Positions 7,073 to 16,010 of a DNA stretch of 64,000 bases are shown piece by piece. A program made the position numbers and the translations under genes. Each line of letters opens with the position of its first letter. Position 1 is the stretch's first letter. The DNA comes from Sphingopyxis sp. L1A2A (lineage in GTDB: Bacteria > Pseudomonadota > Alphaproteobacteria > Sphingomonadales > Sphingomonadaceae), in contig NZ_SCOT01000006.1 of the NCBI RefSeq assembly GCF_005502465.1, forward strand, positions 1 to 64,000. Reading direction: 5' to 3'. The notes under the pieces are model-generated. The model had not been told where the DNA came from, did no database searches, and saw only the letters and a program-made list of their open reading frames with translations.

Positions 7073-8307
7073 GGCATGGTCTCCATCATCCTGAGAGCTT
7101 TCGCGAAAAATTCATCGTCGCCGAAATTGCCGGATTTCAGGGCGAAGCTGATCCCGCTTGCAGAAAGAAGCGGAACGCCCGGGGCAACGTCTGGCCCTAC
7201 TGCCATTGCGCCGGGACGAAGCGCCTCAACGACCGCGCCGGACGTTTCGCCGCCAGCAACAACCAGACGTGCAACGCCACGATCTCTCGCTCGCAACGCA
7301 AGCTTGGCCATAAGGTTTTCGATCGCCGCCGATACCGCGCCAAAACCGGCTCGCGTGCGACCGCTGGCAACGGCGTCAGGCGTGATGGTCGAATAGATCA
7401 AGGGAGCCTTGTCCTGATATTCGCGCGCGAACGCGTCAGCATATTCGAGAACGGGATAGCCTGCGAGCAACGCTGCACCATCAATCGCAAAGGCAGGATT
7501 ATCTTGTTTATATCTGCTGACCTGCGCGTTCGTCGCAGCTGAGCAACTTCCTGCCAGAAGGAGTGCGGGTCCGCGGCCCGCCTCGAACTCGGAACTGCTG
7601 GCCGACAGTTTTGCTGCGGCACGGAAATTGTCGGGCAGTCCAAGGGCCAGCGCCGAGCCACCGGTGACCAGTGCCATCGCTTCGGCCGCGTGGCCGATCG
7701 CACGCAAATCATCGTCCGTAACGGCATCGCAGACGATAAGGCCCCCCGGCGCAGCGTCGATAGCCTGCTTGATGGCGTCGATCCCAGCCGTGATGATCCG
7801 GTGGGGGACGTGCCTGACCGCGCCGCTGGCTTGATGCCCAAGCCAGCGCCGGATGTCGCTATCGGTCATCGGTGTGACGGGATGATCGCGCATGCTCGAT
7901 TCCGCCAGAAGGGTATCGCCGACGAACAAATGCCCCTGATAGACGGTGCGGCCATTTGCCGGGAAGGCAGGGCACACAATCGCTTTTGTGACGCCAATTT
8001 CGCGCATCAGTGCTTCTGCAACGGGTCCGATATTGCCGCTGTGCGTAGAATCGAATGTCGAACAATATTTGAAGTAAAATTGCTCGCAGCCAGCATCGCG
8101 CAGCGCCCGCAGCGCGTCAATCGATTGGCTTACCGCGTCAGCGGGCGCGATCGATCGCGTCTTTAGCGCGACGACGCCCGCATCCGAGCGTGCGCCCTGG
8201 ATATCGCTGGTTGAAGTCAGCAGGCTGGTGCACATACCCTGCCCCGTCAGGATACTCGCGAGGTCCCCCGCTCCTGTAAAGTCATCGGCAATGCAGCCCA
8301 AGATCAT
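7069..8307 (-). CDS. otnK: Four-carbon acid sugar kinase, OtnK-like
   Basis: A 412-residue kinase of the DUF1537 family. The N-terminal acid-binding domain starts MILGCIADDFTGAGDLAS, and the C-terminal nucleotide-binding domain carries VAGGETSGAVVEALRPGAM. Family members phosphorylate 3-oxo-tetronates. The start at 8307 is chosen because MILGCIADDFTGA is the family N-terminus and its ATG overlaps the TGA of the upstream hydrolase gene. Translational coupling continues downstream: its stop overlaps the otnC start. Confidence 0.85.
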   Translation of the reverse strand: MILGCIADDFTGAGDLASILTGQGMCTSLLTSTSDIQGARSDAGVVALKTRSIAPADAVSQSIDALRALRDAGCEQFYFKYCSTFDSTHSGNIGPVAEALMREIGVTKAIVCPAFPANGRTVYQGHLFVGDTLLAESSMRDHPVTPMTDSDIRRWLGHQASGAVRHVPHRIITAGIDAIKQAIDAAPGGLIVCDAVTDDDLRAIGHAAEAMALVTGGSALALGLPDNFRAAAKLSASSSEFEAGRGPALLLAGSCSAATNAQVSRYKQDNPAFAIDGAALLAGYPVLEYADAFAREYQDKAPLIYSTITPDAVASGRTRAGFGAVSAAIENLMAKLALRARDRGVARLVVAGGETSGAVVEALRPGAMAVGPDVAPGVPLLSASGISFALKSGNFGDDEFFAKALRMMETMP

Positions 8308-9008
8308 AAGTCGTGCTCTTTCAGAAATAGCTCGATAGCTTCGGCGCATGCGGCTGGCGCTTCGAGCGGGAGGAAGTGCCCAGCGCCTTCGATCATCGTC
8401 AGCGTCGCGTTTGGAGCGCGTTGCAAATCCCGATAGCGATCACTCGGGCAGATATGGTCATCCACCCCCGCAAGCGCCAAAATTGGTCTTTCTGATGCGG
8501 CCACGACGGCGCGAAGATCGGGCCGACGGATATTCATTTCGGCCTGCCGCGCATGAACCGAATGACCCTCGGCCTCCGCCATTTCGGCAATCATGTCCAC
8601 CACATCATTGGGTATTGCACAGGACGGTGACACAAAGGCGGCCCCCCGCCTCTTCATCAGCGCGCGCAACCCTTCGCGGCGCCCCGCCGCAACGTCGTCG
8701 CGGCGGGCTCTGGCGTTAGCCGGGTCATCGGGAAAGGCGTTGCCAGAAATCAGGATCACGCCGGCAACCTTGTCCGGTGCCAAGCGAAGCGCGTCGAGCG
8801 CGATAAAGCCGCCAAGCGAGAAACCGATCGCAACAAACTCTTCGGACAGCGCATCCAACAGACCGACCGCGGCCTTCGGAATGCACTCAAAACGGCTGTG
8901 CGACCAAATGGAGGCGGAGCGCGACAGGCAATTGAGCAGCGGCGCAAACACGCGTGCGTCACACAGCGTGCCGCCGAGGCAAATCAGTGGACGCGCAGCC
9001 CCGGTCAT
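8304..9008 (-). CDS. Alpha/beta hydrolase
   Basis: A 234-residue alpha/beta hydrolase. The nucleophile elbow is GFSLGGFIALDAL (Ser near residue 83). The acid is probably in LALAGVDDHICPSDRYRD and the catalytic His in GAGHFLPLEAP. No signal peptide, so it acts in the cytoplasm. Its place between an HpaI-type aldolase and OtnK, with ATGA overlaps on both sides, suggests it cleaves an ester or lactone intermediate of the same pathway. The substrate cannot be read from sequence. Confidence 0.8.
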   Translation of the reverse strand: MTGAARPLICLGGTLCDARVFAPLLNCLSRSASIWSHSRFECIPKAAVGLLDALSEEFVAIGFSLGGFIALDALRLAPDKVAGVILISGNAFPDDPANARARRDDVAAGRREGLRALMKRRGAAFVSPSCAIPNDVVDMIAEMAEAEGHSVHARQAEMNIRRPDLRAVVAASERPILALAGVDDHICPSDRYRDLQRAPNATLTMIEGAGHFLPLEAPAACAEAIELFLKEHDL

Positions 9009-9763
9009 GCCCGGCTGGCATTGACGGCATCGCGCATGACCCCGCGCAGCAGCGCAGCATCATTGCCAGGCGTTACCAGGTCGAAGCCCTGCGCGACACG
9101 CATGGCCGCGGCTGGTCCGTTCGAACAGAAGATACCAGCAATTTTGCCCGCCTCCACGGTGCGTCGTCTTACCAGCTCAATAGCATCGGCGACTTCGGAC
9201 ACGCTGCTTTCATTTTCGGGCCGATGGCCCAGCGCCAGCGACAGATCATTTGGACCCACGTAAATTCCGTCGAGGCCTTGCACCCCCAGAATATCTTCGA
9301 GATTGTCCAATCCCGCCCGGGTCTCAATCATCCCAAACACCAGCAGCTCGCGATTGGCGCCATCCAGATAATCAGCGCCTCCGTACAGCAGTCCGCGTGC
9401 CGGCCCAAACGATCGCGTGCCATCGGGGGGATAACGGCAGGCCGAGACAAGATCCGCGGCGTCACGCGCTGTCGAGATCATCGGGCAGATTATGCCATAT
9501 GCTCCGGCATCGAGGAACCGCATGATTTCCGACGGCACAAGCCCCGAAGGGCGGACCAGCGGAATTGCATCCGTGCTTGAAATCGCCTGCAGCATCAGAA
9601 TCGCGGTTTCAAAGCCGATCATCCCATGCTGGCAGTCAACCGTTGCAGCGTCGAAGCCCTGATGCGCTACGGCTTCCGCCGCGTAGGCCGAGCCGATTGA
9701 CAGCCAGGCATTGACGATCGGTCGTCCTTCCGCCTTGAGTTGGCGCAGCTTGTTCGAACGCAT
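9005..9763 (-). CDS. HpcH/HpaI-type class II aldolase
   Basis: A 252-residue metal-dependent aldolase. Family marks are AWLSIGSAYAAEAVAHQGFDAATVDCQHGMIGF (active-site His), PLVRPSG (Arg), FGMIETRAGLDNLEDI (metal Glu) and IYVGPNDLSLALG. Relatives split 2-keto-3-deoxy acids into pyruvate plus an aldehyde (HpaI, GarL, RhmA). The ATG at 9763 follows the bicupin stop by 2 bp, and its TGA overlaps the hydrolase start. It probably supplies or consumes a short aldehyde or acid in the OtnK-OtnC route. The specific substrate is unknown. Confidence 0.85.
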   Translation of the reverse strand: MRSNKLRQLKAEGRPIVNAWLSIGSAYAAEAVAHQGFDAATVDCQHGMIGFETAILMLQAISSTDAIPLVRPSGLVPSEIMRFLDAGAYGIICPMISTARDAADLVSACRYPPDGTRSFGPARGLLYGGADYLDGANRELLVFGMIETRAGLDNLEDILGVQGLDGIYVGPNDLSLALGHRPENESSVSEVADAIELVRRRTVEAGKIAGIFCSNGPAAAMRVAQGFDLVTPGNDAALLRGVMRDAVNASRA

Positions 9764-9765
9764 GT

Positions 9766-10896
9766 TTAATTCTCCGGCAGCAAGTTCGCGGGTGCGAGAT
9801 AACCGTTGGGATCGCGCCCAAGGTTCATGGAGAAAGCGTAAGCGACGAGGGCAGGCTCCCATTCGATGATTGCACGCGCATCGCCGGTGGTCGTAACACT
9901 CATTAGCACCGGTTTGTCGCCGACCGATCGGTACGCCCGCCAGCAGTCGCCCGGGACCGAATAGGTCGACCAGGGTTCGGCTCGCGCGCTGGTTTCAGCG
10001 TCCTGCTGGCCCAGCACGACTTCGAGGGAGCCTTCCCGAATAATCAGAACCTGCTTTTGCGAAATGCGGAACGGGCCGACCTGCTGCCCCGGCTCGATCC
10101 GCATATATTCGAGACCGAACCCATGCGGATTGCGGATTTTGGCGTCCGCATTGCGGTCTTCGGACATCCCGTTGCCGATGACGGGCGCGATTTCGCAACC
10201 ATGTCCCGGAACGACATGATCCAGCGTGGCGGCGTGCGACCAGACAAGTTCGTCTGCCGCGACCATGCGCGCGCGCATCTGCTCGGGGGTATAGGGCCGC
10301 ATCGCCGCAATATCGGCCTCGGTCAGCGGTGTAATCAAATCCTTGTCCGCGGGCTTGGTCGCTCCGCTCGCGGTATCGACCATCATATTGTCGCGCGTGA
10401 GAAAGAGGCCGTGTCTTGCGGCATTTTCCAGGATGCTGGGATGCCAGACCACCCCGCCCGACTCATCCTGCCCAAGGAGCGTGAATATCCAGCTGTCATC
10501 GGGTCCCGTGTTGGTGAAGCCGCGAAAAATCCAGGTCGGGATCGATAATGTATCACCCGCGCGTCCGACGACTTCGCCGTCCTTGCCGTCGGGACCCCAG
10601 CGAAACGTCCACTCGCCGCGATAGATCATAAAGACCTCGGCGGTGTAATGCATGTGAAGATTGTTGGTGACGCCGTGCGGCATCGCCGCCACGCCGAGCG
10701 CAAAGCCGTGGGGCTCGGCTAGATTTACGACTTGATCGGCCGACTGCGTCACACCGGGCCCGATAATCGAGTAGTTCAACTTGCGATCAGACCCGGGCAA
10801 TTTGCAATCGATGAAAGCGAGTTGGCAGGGTACCAGATCCTCATATCTGATCAGCCGACTTTCTGCGCTCACAACAACGCTACTCTTCGCATTCAT
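9766..10896 (-). CDS. Bicupin protein, first gene of the acid-sugar-like operon
   Basis: A 376-residue protein with two cupin domains. The first (about residues 60-150) has NNLHMHYTAEVFMIYRGEWTFRW ... GDTLSIPTWIFRGFTN; the second (about 260-340) has RIEPGQQVGPFRISQKQVLIIREGSLEVVLG. The first domain keeps metal-binding His and Glu, while the second lacks the HxH pair. Possible roles are a dioxygenase, isomerase or sugar-acid binding enzyme; no precise family was recognised. The start is 62 bp downstream of a perfect LacI-type operator, so this gene opens the operon continued by the aldolase, hydrolase, otnK and otnC. Confidence 0.75.
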   Translation of the reverse strand: MNAKSSVVVSAESRLIRYEDLVPCQLAFIDCKLPGSDRKLNYSIIGPGVTQSADQVVNLAEPHGFALGVAAMPHGVTNNLHMHYTAEVFMIYRGEWTFRWGPDGKDGEVVGRAGDTLSIPTWIFRGFTNTGPDDSWIFTLLGQDESGGVVWHPSILENAARHGLFLTRDNMMVDTASGATKPADKDLITPLTEADIAAMRPYTPEQMRARMVAADELVWSHAATLDHVVPGHGCEIAPVIGNGMSEDRNADAKIRNPHGFGLEYMRIEPGQQVGPFRISQKQVLIIREGSLEVVLGQQDAETSARAEPWSTYSVPGDCWRAYRSVGDKPVLMSVTTTGDARAIIEWEPALVAYAFSMNLGRDPNGYLAPANLLPEN

Positions 10897-10957
10897 GGTT
10901 TGCCCTCATCCCAGCTTGTGATCGCTCACGCCGTGCGACCATGCTGCGCTTTATCAC

Positions 10958-10971
10958 TGCATTCGAATGCA
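10958..10971. promoter_or_regulatory. LacI-type operator, perfect palindrome
   Basis: TGCATTCGAATGCA, a perfect 14-bp palindrome between the divergent bicupin operon and the LacI regulator gene. Near copies occur at 12138, 15833 and 15965 before the SnoaL-like, TonB receptor and MFS genes. It probably binds the adjacent LacI-family protein and controls both directions. Confidence 0.8.
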
Positions 10972-11076
10972 CACAATACACTGTTGCGCCAATTCCTGTT
11001 TTGCTTCGCGGCGCGAGGGAGATAAGGACCGCAAACCTGCTCCAGCGGGCGGCGACCTCATGATGGATCCAGGATT

Positions 11077-12117
11077 ATGGCGAGAAAAGCGGCACAGACG
11101 ACCAGTGATGGCGTGGATAAGAACAAGCCGGTCACATCCTATGATGTGGCGCATGAAGCAGGCGTGTCGCAATCCGCAGTCTCTCGATATTTTACGCCCG
11201 GCGCCAGCGTGTCGGCCCGTACCCGCGCCAAGATATTAAAAGCAGTCAACAAGCTTGGATATCAACCAAACGCGATCGCGCGCAGTCTCATCACGCGCCG
11301 GTCGAGCCTCGTTGCCGTGGTCGTAGCCAATCTCAGCTTCAACCCGGAATTTACCTCGGTCCTTGGCCAGGCGTTGAGCGCGCGTGGGCTCAACACGCTC
11401 CTGTTCACGCTTGATCATGAGAGCGACGCAGATCATGTGATCGACCAGCTCTGGCAGTATCGCGTCGCTGGCGTTGTCGCCGCCGTGACCCTGCCCCCCC
11501 GCCATGTCGAAATGCTCTCGCAGCGCGAGATTCCTGTCGTTTTTGTCAACCGCGTTTATGAAGAGGTCGCCGTGAATAGCGTCTCCTGCGACCAGTCGGA
11601 GGGCGAGCGCTGGCTGGTCGATGAGCTTTGTGCCGCAGGTCACTGCCGTATCGCAATCGTCTCCGGGCCCGAGGATTCGCCCGTCAGTCGGCAGCGCGTG
11701 TCGAGCGCCGCTGAACGGATGGCAAACGTCGGGGTCAAACCCGTCGAGATCGTCGTTGCCGATTTCACCTATCAGGGCGGACGCGAGGCCATGCGCAAAC
11801 TTGCGTCCAGCGCGAACCGGCCCGACGCGATCATCTGTGCCAACGACATGCTCGCCATCGGCTGCATGGACGAGGCTCGTCATGGGTTTGGCCTTAAGGT
11901 TCCCGAAGATATCTCGATCGTGGGCTTTGACGGCTCGGCGGCTGGCCAGTGGGCAAGCTATGATCTCGTCACGATCCGGCAGCCGACAAATTTGATGGTC
12001 GATGCTGCGATCGATATGCTGATGGCGCGCATAGACGACCCACAGCTTATCACCGAGAAGCGAGTCTTTTCTGGCGAGCTGGTGCGAGGCGCATCCGCCA
12101 GACTCGCCAGCACTTGA
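11077..12117 (+). CDS. LacI-family transcriptional regulator of the acid-sugar-like regulon
   Basis: A 346-residue regulator. The N-terminal DNA-binding domain is VTSYDVAHEAGVSQSAVSRYF ... TRAKILKAVNKLGYQPNAIARSL. A periplasmic-binding-protein-like effector domain follows (SLVAVVVANLSFNPEF ... PDAIICANDMLAIGCMDEARHGFGLKVPEDISIVGFDG). It is divergent from the bicupin operon. Four copies of a TGCATTCGAATGCA-like palindrome lie in nearby promoters, consistent with LacI family operators centred on a CG step. It most likely represses all genes from otnC to the asparaginase in the absence of the substrate. Confidence 0.88.
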   Translation: MARKAAQTTSDGVDKNKPVTSYDVAHEAGVSQSAVSRYFTPGASVSARTRAKILKAVNKLGYQPNAIARSLITRRSSLVAVVVANLSFNPEFTSVLGQALSARGLNTLLFTLDHESDADHVIDQLWQYRVAGVVAAVTLPPRHVEMLSQREIPVVFVNRVYEEVAVNSVSCDQSEGERWLVDELCAAGHCRIAIVSGPEDSPVSRQRVSSAAERMANVGVKPVEIVVADFTYQGGREAMRKLASSANRPDAIICANDMLAIGCMDEARHGFGLKVPEDISIVGFDGSAAGQWASYDLVTIRQPTNLMVDAAIDMLMARIDDPQLITEKRVFSGELVRGASARLAST

Positions 12118-12137
12118 ATTCTATAGGAGAAAAGTTT

Positions 12138-12151
12138 AGCATTCGAATGCA
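12138..12151. promoter_or_regulatory. LacI-type operator before the SnoaL-like gene
   Basis: AGCATTCGAATGCA differs from the perfect palindrome TGCATTCGAATGCA only at the first base. It sits between the LacI gene and the SnoaL-like gene, 17 bp before the preferred start codon. Confidence 0.7.
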
Positions 12152-12168
12152 ACAAATGAGGATGCATG

Positions 12169-13230
12169 ATGCCAGACTTTGACCCACTCGCCGACCTCGA
12201 ACCAAGTGCCTATGCGCCATTTCGTGACCCCCGCGATTATATCCTCTCCTGGACCGACCAGATCTGGATCGACAAGGGCCTCGGCCGCCTCGGCGAGCAT
12301 TATGCTGACGATATCAAGGTGCATACTGCTTATGGCGAGACCTATGACTTCGAGCATGTAATCCTCAACAGCATCCAGAAAATGAGTGCATTCCCGAACG
12401 GCGGCGGTGGGTCGGGAGAAGATGTTGTCTGGGAGCAGCGCGGGCCGATGGGCTTCATCAGTTCGCATCGCGTGCTGAAGACCGGTACCAACCTCGGATA
12501 TTGGACCTATGGTCCGCCGACCGGCAAAAACTGGGTGTCACGCACGATCGCACACTGCCTCGTCCAGGACGGCAAAGTCGTAGAGGAATGGCTGGTGCGC
12601 GACGAATATGCGGTTCTGCAATCGCTCGGCATCGATCCCGAGATGGTCGCCGCGGATTTGGCCAAAGCATCGCCGGTAACCGGCGAGATCATGGCGATCG
12701 CTGACGACGCCGGCCCTTTTGCGGGTTCCTACCCCCATCCGGTGCGCGAAGGCGTCTCGGGCGTTCGGCCAGAGCGTTTCGATGCCGCATGCCGGACCAT
12801 CCTCGATATGTATGACACGGTGTGGAATCGGCGCCGGTTCGATCGTGTCGTCGATTATTGCGACCCAAAAGTCGTTTGTCACACAGTACGCCTGCATCGC
12901 GCGCAAGCCATTGACCCTTACCAGCAGCAGATTATCGACCTCCTTGCGGTCTTTCCCGACGGCAAAATCGAGGTGCGCGACCTTGTCGTCTGCCAATCGA
13001 CCGAACTTGGCCAGCGGATAGCCGCTATCTGGGTTCTTCATGGCACCTACTCCGGCGTACCGCTTTACGGGCCGCCGACGCGCAGTCCGGTCAAGATACT
13101 TGGCGCGACACATTTCGAAATGAGGGACGGAAAAATCTTGCGCGAATGGCGGTTGTTCGACGAAATCGCGGTGCTCGCACAGATTATCGGCGCGCGCGCC
13201 AACGCCGCAAAGGCTATTGGCGCCGCCTAA
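12169..13230 (+). CDS. SnoaL-like (NTF2-fold) tandem-domain protein
   Basis: About 353 residues with two related NTF2/SnoaL-like domains (roughly residues 25-155 and 205-335). Each has the pattern of a long N-terminal helix, a LxEHYADDIKVHT or VDYCDPKVVCHT strand and a final IxHxxVQDGKVVEEWLVRDE or THFEMRDGKILREWRLFDE strand. Such proteins include small-molecule cyclases, isomerases and hydrolases. The second ATG (12169) has the better spacing to AGGA. The operator at 12138 places it in the LacI regulon, so it likely modifies the same substrate. The reaction is unknown. Confidence 0.75.
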   Translation: MPDFDPLADLEPSAYAPFRDPRDYILSWTDQIWIDKGLGRLGEHYADDIKVHTAYGETYDFEHVILNSIQKMSAFPNGGGGSGEDVVWEQRGPMGFISSHRVLKTGTNLGYWTYGPPTGKNWVSRTIAHCLVQDGKVVEEWLVRDEYAVLQSLGIDPEMVAADLAKASPVTGEIMAIADDAGPFAGSYPHPVREGVSGVRPERFDAACRTILDMYDTVWNRRRFDRVVDYCDPKVVCHTVRLHRAQAIDPYQQQIIDLLAVFPDGKIEVRDLVVCQSTELGQRIAAIWVLHGTYSGVPLYGPPTRSPVKILGATHFEMRDGKILREWRLFDEIAVLAQIIGARANAAKAIGAA

Positions 13231-13288
13231 AACGCGCCCGGGTCTCGAAATCTATCGACATCGAGACTTCTGCCTTTTGCAGCCAAAT

Positions 13289-13316
13289 AAAAAGGGGGGC
13301 GGATGCCCCCCTTTTC
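13289..13316. terminator. Bidirectional rho-independent terminator
   Basis: GGGGGGC-GGAT-GCCCCCC hairpin flanked by an A run on the left and a T run on the right. It lies between the convergent SnoaL-like and TonB receptor genes, so it can stop transcription from both sides. Confidence 0.9.
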
Positions 13317-13335
13317 TGTTGGTTGTTCGGTTCGC

Positions 13336-15783
13336 TTAAAAGCGGATCTTGACACGCGCGCCGTAGTTGCGCGGCATGCCCCAGTTCGCCTGCTGCAAGC
13401 CATCGCCACCGGTCTGGGTGCGCTGGTTAAGCATTTCGTTTTCGAGGTTTTCGGCAAAGACATCGAGCGTCCATCGTTCATCGGCCGAAAGGAACGACAG
13501 GCGCAGGTCGGTCTGCGTAAAGCTCGGCTGGAACCCCGACAGATCGAAGGGCAGTCCGCCATGCGCGAAATAGGAGTCGCTGTAGCGGAACTGCACCTGA
13601 GGGGTCAGCGTGCCGACGCCGATGTCGAAGTCATATCCCGTAGCGATCGAGAAAGTGAATTCGGGCGTATAGGGTGGGCGCTCGCCGCGCAGGTCGATAA
13701 ACCGGCTGGCAGGAACCGCACCGTTAACGACCTGGAAGCCGCCGGGCAGATTGATCCCGAAGCGCGCGTATTTCGCATCGAGATAGGATGCGCCGATCGA
13801 GATTTTCCAGGATTCGACCGGAAGCAGGGCGAGCGAGACTTCGGCGCCGCGAGCCTTCAAGACGCCGCCGTTCGAGGATAGCGTGATGAACGAGCCCACA
13901 TTGGCCGGGTTCGGGATCTGGAAGGTGGTTGCAAGATCCGAATAGCGCACGTCGTAAAGCGAGATGTTGAGCTCGGCCCTGCGGTCCCAGAAGCGTGACT
14001 TCATGCCAAGCTCGTAAGAGCGAGACTTCTGAGGCTGCGTGACGGTTCCATTCTGGTTCATCACGCCCGAGAGGAAACCGGTCGAGGCGGTGGCGTAAAG
14101 CATGACGTCGGGATTGACGTCGAATTCGGCACCAGCGCGCCAGGTAACATTTTCAAATGTTGCCCTAACATCTGTTTTCGCCGTCGCTGTAGCGGGATTA
14201 TACGGAAAGATCGTCCGCGGATCGGTGGGCGCCACGCTTGGGGTCAGACTGCCAAAATAGGCCGCATTGCCATTGATCGCGTGCTTGCGTTCGTTGTTGT
14301 AACGGATCCCGCCGATCACCCGCAGCGCGTCGCTTATCGAGAATTTGGCTTCACCGAACACGCCGAGATAGCGGCTGTTGATGAACTGCGTATTGTTCGA
14401 CGCGGAATTGATCGAATTCGCCAACGACACCAGCGGGGTGCCGGTTTGCACCGGCAGGATAACTCCGTTGGTCGAGGTCGCCGTCGGCCGCGCGGCAAGA
14501 TTGTCCAACGTATGCCGCAGCGACGAGTAGGAAAAGAGCAGCTTGTCATACGACGCATAGCCGCCGGCCGTCAGCTCGAGCGGACCGTCCCACTGCGAGA
14601 TCAACTGGAGTTCCTGGGTGTAGGATTTGTTATTCTCCTCGACCCACTCGCGCCCGTGCGCATTCGAGCTGTAATCCGAGTCATTACCCAGCAACGAGGA
14701 ATAGTTGGTGAAGGAACTGATTGATTTAAGGGCCACCGGGCCGAAATCAAAATTGCCTTCGAGCGTGACGTTCGACTCCCGCAGGCGATCGTCATGGACA
14801 TAATCGCGAATGACGGTGCGCTTGTCCTTGTTGGAGAGGCCCGGAGTACCGTCGATGAGATCGAAGCGGGGCGTTGCCCCCGAACCACGACGAGGATTTT
14901 GGCAATCGAGTACCGGACCGAATGGATCGGTCAAGCCATTGGTCGCCGTCGTGCGACAAGCGCCGTTGATCGCGAACATGCCGGCCGGGTTGCCATCTTC
15001 CGCTATGCGTGTGTAACGCAGCGTCAGGTCAACGCTATCGCTCGCGCGCCAGAGAGCCGACGCGCGGAACGACAAAGTGTCGGCAACGCCTAGGTTCGGT
15101 CCGATCAAATTCTTGACCCAGCCATCGCTGTTGTTAGTCAACAGGGCGAAACGGGCAGCGAAATTGTCGCTGATGCCCGCGTTGACAACCAGTTCGTTGC
15201 GAAGGTCGTTAAAGCGGCTGTATCGGGTATCGATGCTGCCGCTGAGGCCCGGCTCGGAGGTGTCGGGCGCATTGGTGTATATGTTGATCGCGCCGCCGAG
15301 CGTATTGCGCCCGTACAGCGTCCCCTGCGGCCCGCGTAGAACCTCCAGACGCTGAACGTCGAAGAACGCGCGCGATTGCTGTGACGAACGCGGCTTGAAG
15401 ACGCCGTCGACAAAAAAGCCGACGATTGACGTGTTGTCCGCGAACGTGCTGTTGGAGTTGGCACCGCGCAATGCGATTTTCGTATCGTTGCCGCCCTTCG
15501 CGAACACGAGGCCCGGCGAAAGCTGCTCGAGGCGCGAGACATCGTTGACCCCATTTTTCGCCAGATCCTCGCCAGAAAGAGCCTGGACGGTCGCGCTGAC
15601 GTCCTGCAAATTCTGCTCGCGCTTCTGTGCGGTGACGACGATTTCCGTCAGTCCGCCTTCATCGACTGTATCAGCGGTGACCGCGGGCGTGGTTTCCTGC
15701 GCCGCGACCGGCAGAGCAGTGAGCAACGCCGCAATGGTAAGGCTACCGGCTGTCCAAAGACGCGTGCGATTTGTGCAGTTCAT
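13336..15783 (-). CDS. TonB-dependent outer-membrane receptor
   Basis: An 815-residue receptor. A signal peptide (about residues 1-28, ending VAAQE) is followed by a TonB box-like region (LTEIVVTAQKREQNLQDV), the plug domain (LEVLRGPQGTLYGRNTLGGAINIYT) and a beta-barrel ending in a C-terminal Phe (YGARVKIRF). No STN signalling domain. It would import the regulon's substrate across the outer membrane. A LacI-type operator lies about 50 bp upstream of the start, and the divergent gene is an MFS transporter, so the pair probably forms the uptake route. Confidence 0.92.
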   Translation of the reverse strand: MNCTNRTRLWTAGSLTIAALLTALPVAAQETTPAVTADTVDEGGLTEIVVTAQKREQNLQDVSATVQALSGEDLAKNGVNDVSRLEQLSPGLVFAKGGNDTKIALRGANSNSTFADNTSIVGFFVDGVFKPRSSQQSRAFFDVQRLEVLRGPQGTLYGRNTLGGAINIYTNAPDTSEPGLSGSIDTRYSRFNDLRNELVVNAGISDNFAARFALLTNNSDGWVKNLIGPNLGVADTLSFRASALWRASDSVDLTLRYTRIAEDGNPAGMFAINGACRTTATNGLTDPFGPVLDCQNPRRGSGATPRFDLIDGTPGLSNKDKRTVIRDYVHDDRLRESNVTLEGNFDFGPVALKSISSFTNYSSLLGNDSDYSSNAHGREWVEENNKSYTQELQLISQWDGPLELTAGGYASYDKLLFSYSSLRHTLDNLAARPTATSTNGVILPVQTGTPLVSLANSINSASNNTQFINSRYLGVFGEAKFSISDALRVIGGIRYNNERKHAINGNAAYFGSLTPSVAPTDPRTIFPYNPATATAKTDVRATFENVTWRAGAEFDVNPDVMLYATASTGFLSGVMNQNGTVTQPQKSRSYELGMKSRFWDRRAELNISLYDVRYSDLATTFQIPNPANVGSFITLSSNGGVLKARGAEVSLALLPVESWKISIGASYLDAKYARFGINLPGGFQVVNGAVPASRFIDLRGERPPYTPEFTFSIATGYDFDIGVGTLTPQVQFRYSDSYFAHGGLPFDLSGFQPSFTQTDLRLSFLSADERWTLDVFAENLENEMLNQRTQTGGDGLQQANWGMPRNYGARVKIRF

Positions 15784-15832
15784 GATTCCCCCTAGGTCTC
15801 AAAAGGACTCGAAGTGGCCCCGACGAGATTTT

Positions 15833-15846
15833 TGTACTTCGAATGC
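15833..15846. promoter_or_regulatory. LacI-type operator before the TonB receptor gene
   Basis: TGTACTTCGAATGCA region keeps the TTCGAATGCA half of the palindrome TGCATTCGAATGCA, with a weaker left half. It lies about 50 bp upstream of the receptor start on the minus strand. Confidence 0.55.
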
Positions 15847-15964
15847 AAAAATCAAACAAGATGTTTTCGACCTGCGTCATGATTATCCAGAGCCCGCGTC
15901 GACAAATCCCCGCTTACGGACGATAAATTGCGATATTTCTCAACCAAATTCTCAATAAACTAAT

Positions 15965-15978
15965 TGCATTCGAACGCA
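15965..15978. promoter_or_regulatory. LacI-type operator before the MFS gene
   Basis: TGCATTCGAACGCA differs by one base from the perfect palindrome. It is 33 bp upstream of the preferred MFS start codon. Confidence 0.65.
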
Positions 15979-16010
15979 AATGAACGCAGAAATCTCTCCG
16001 GGAGATGACG

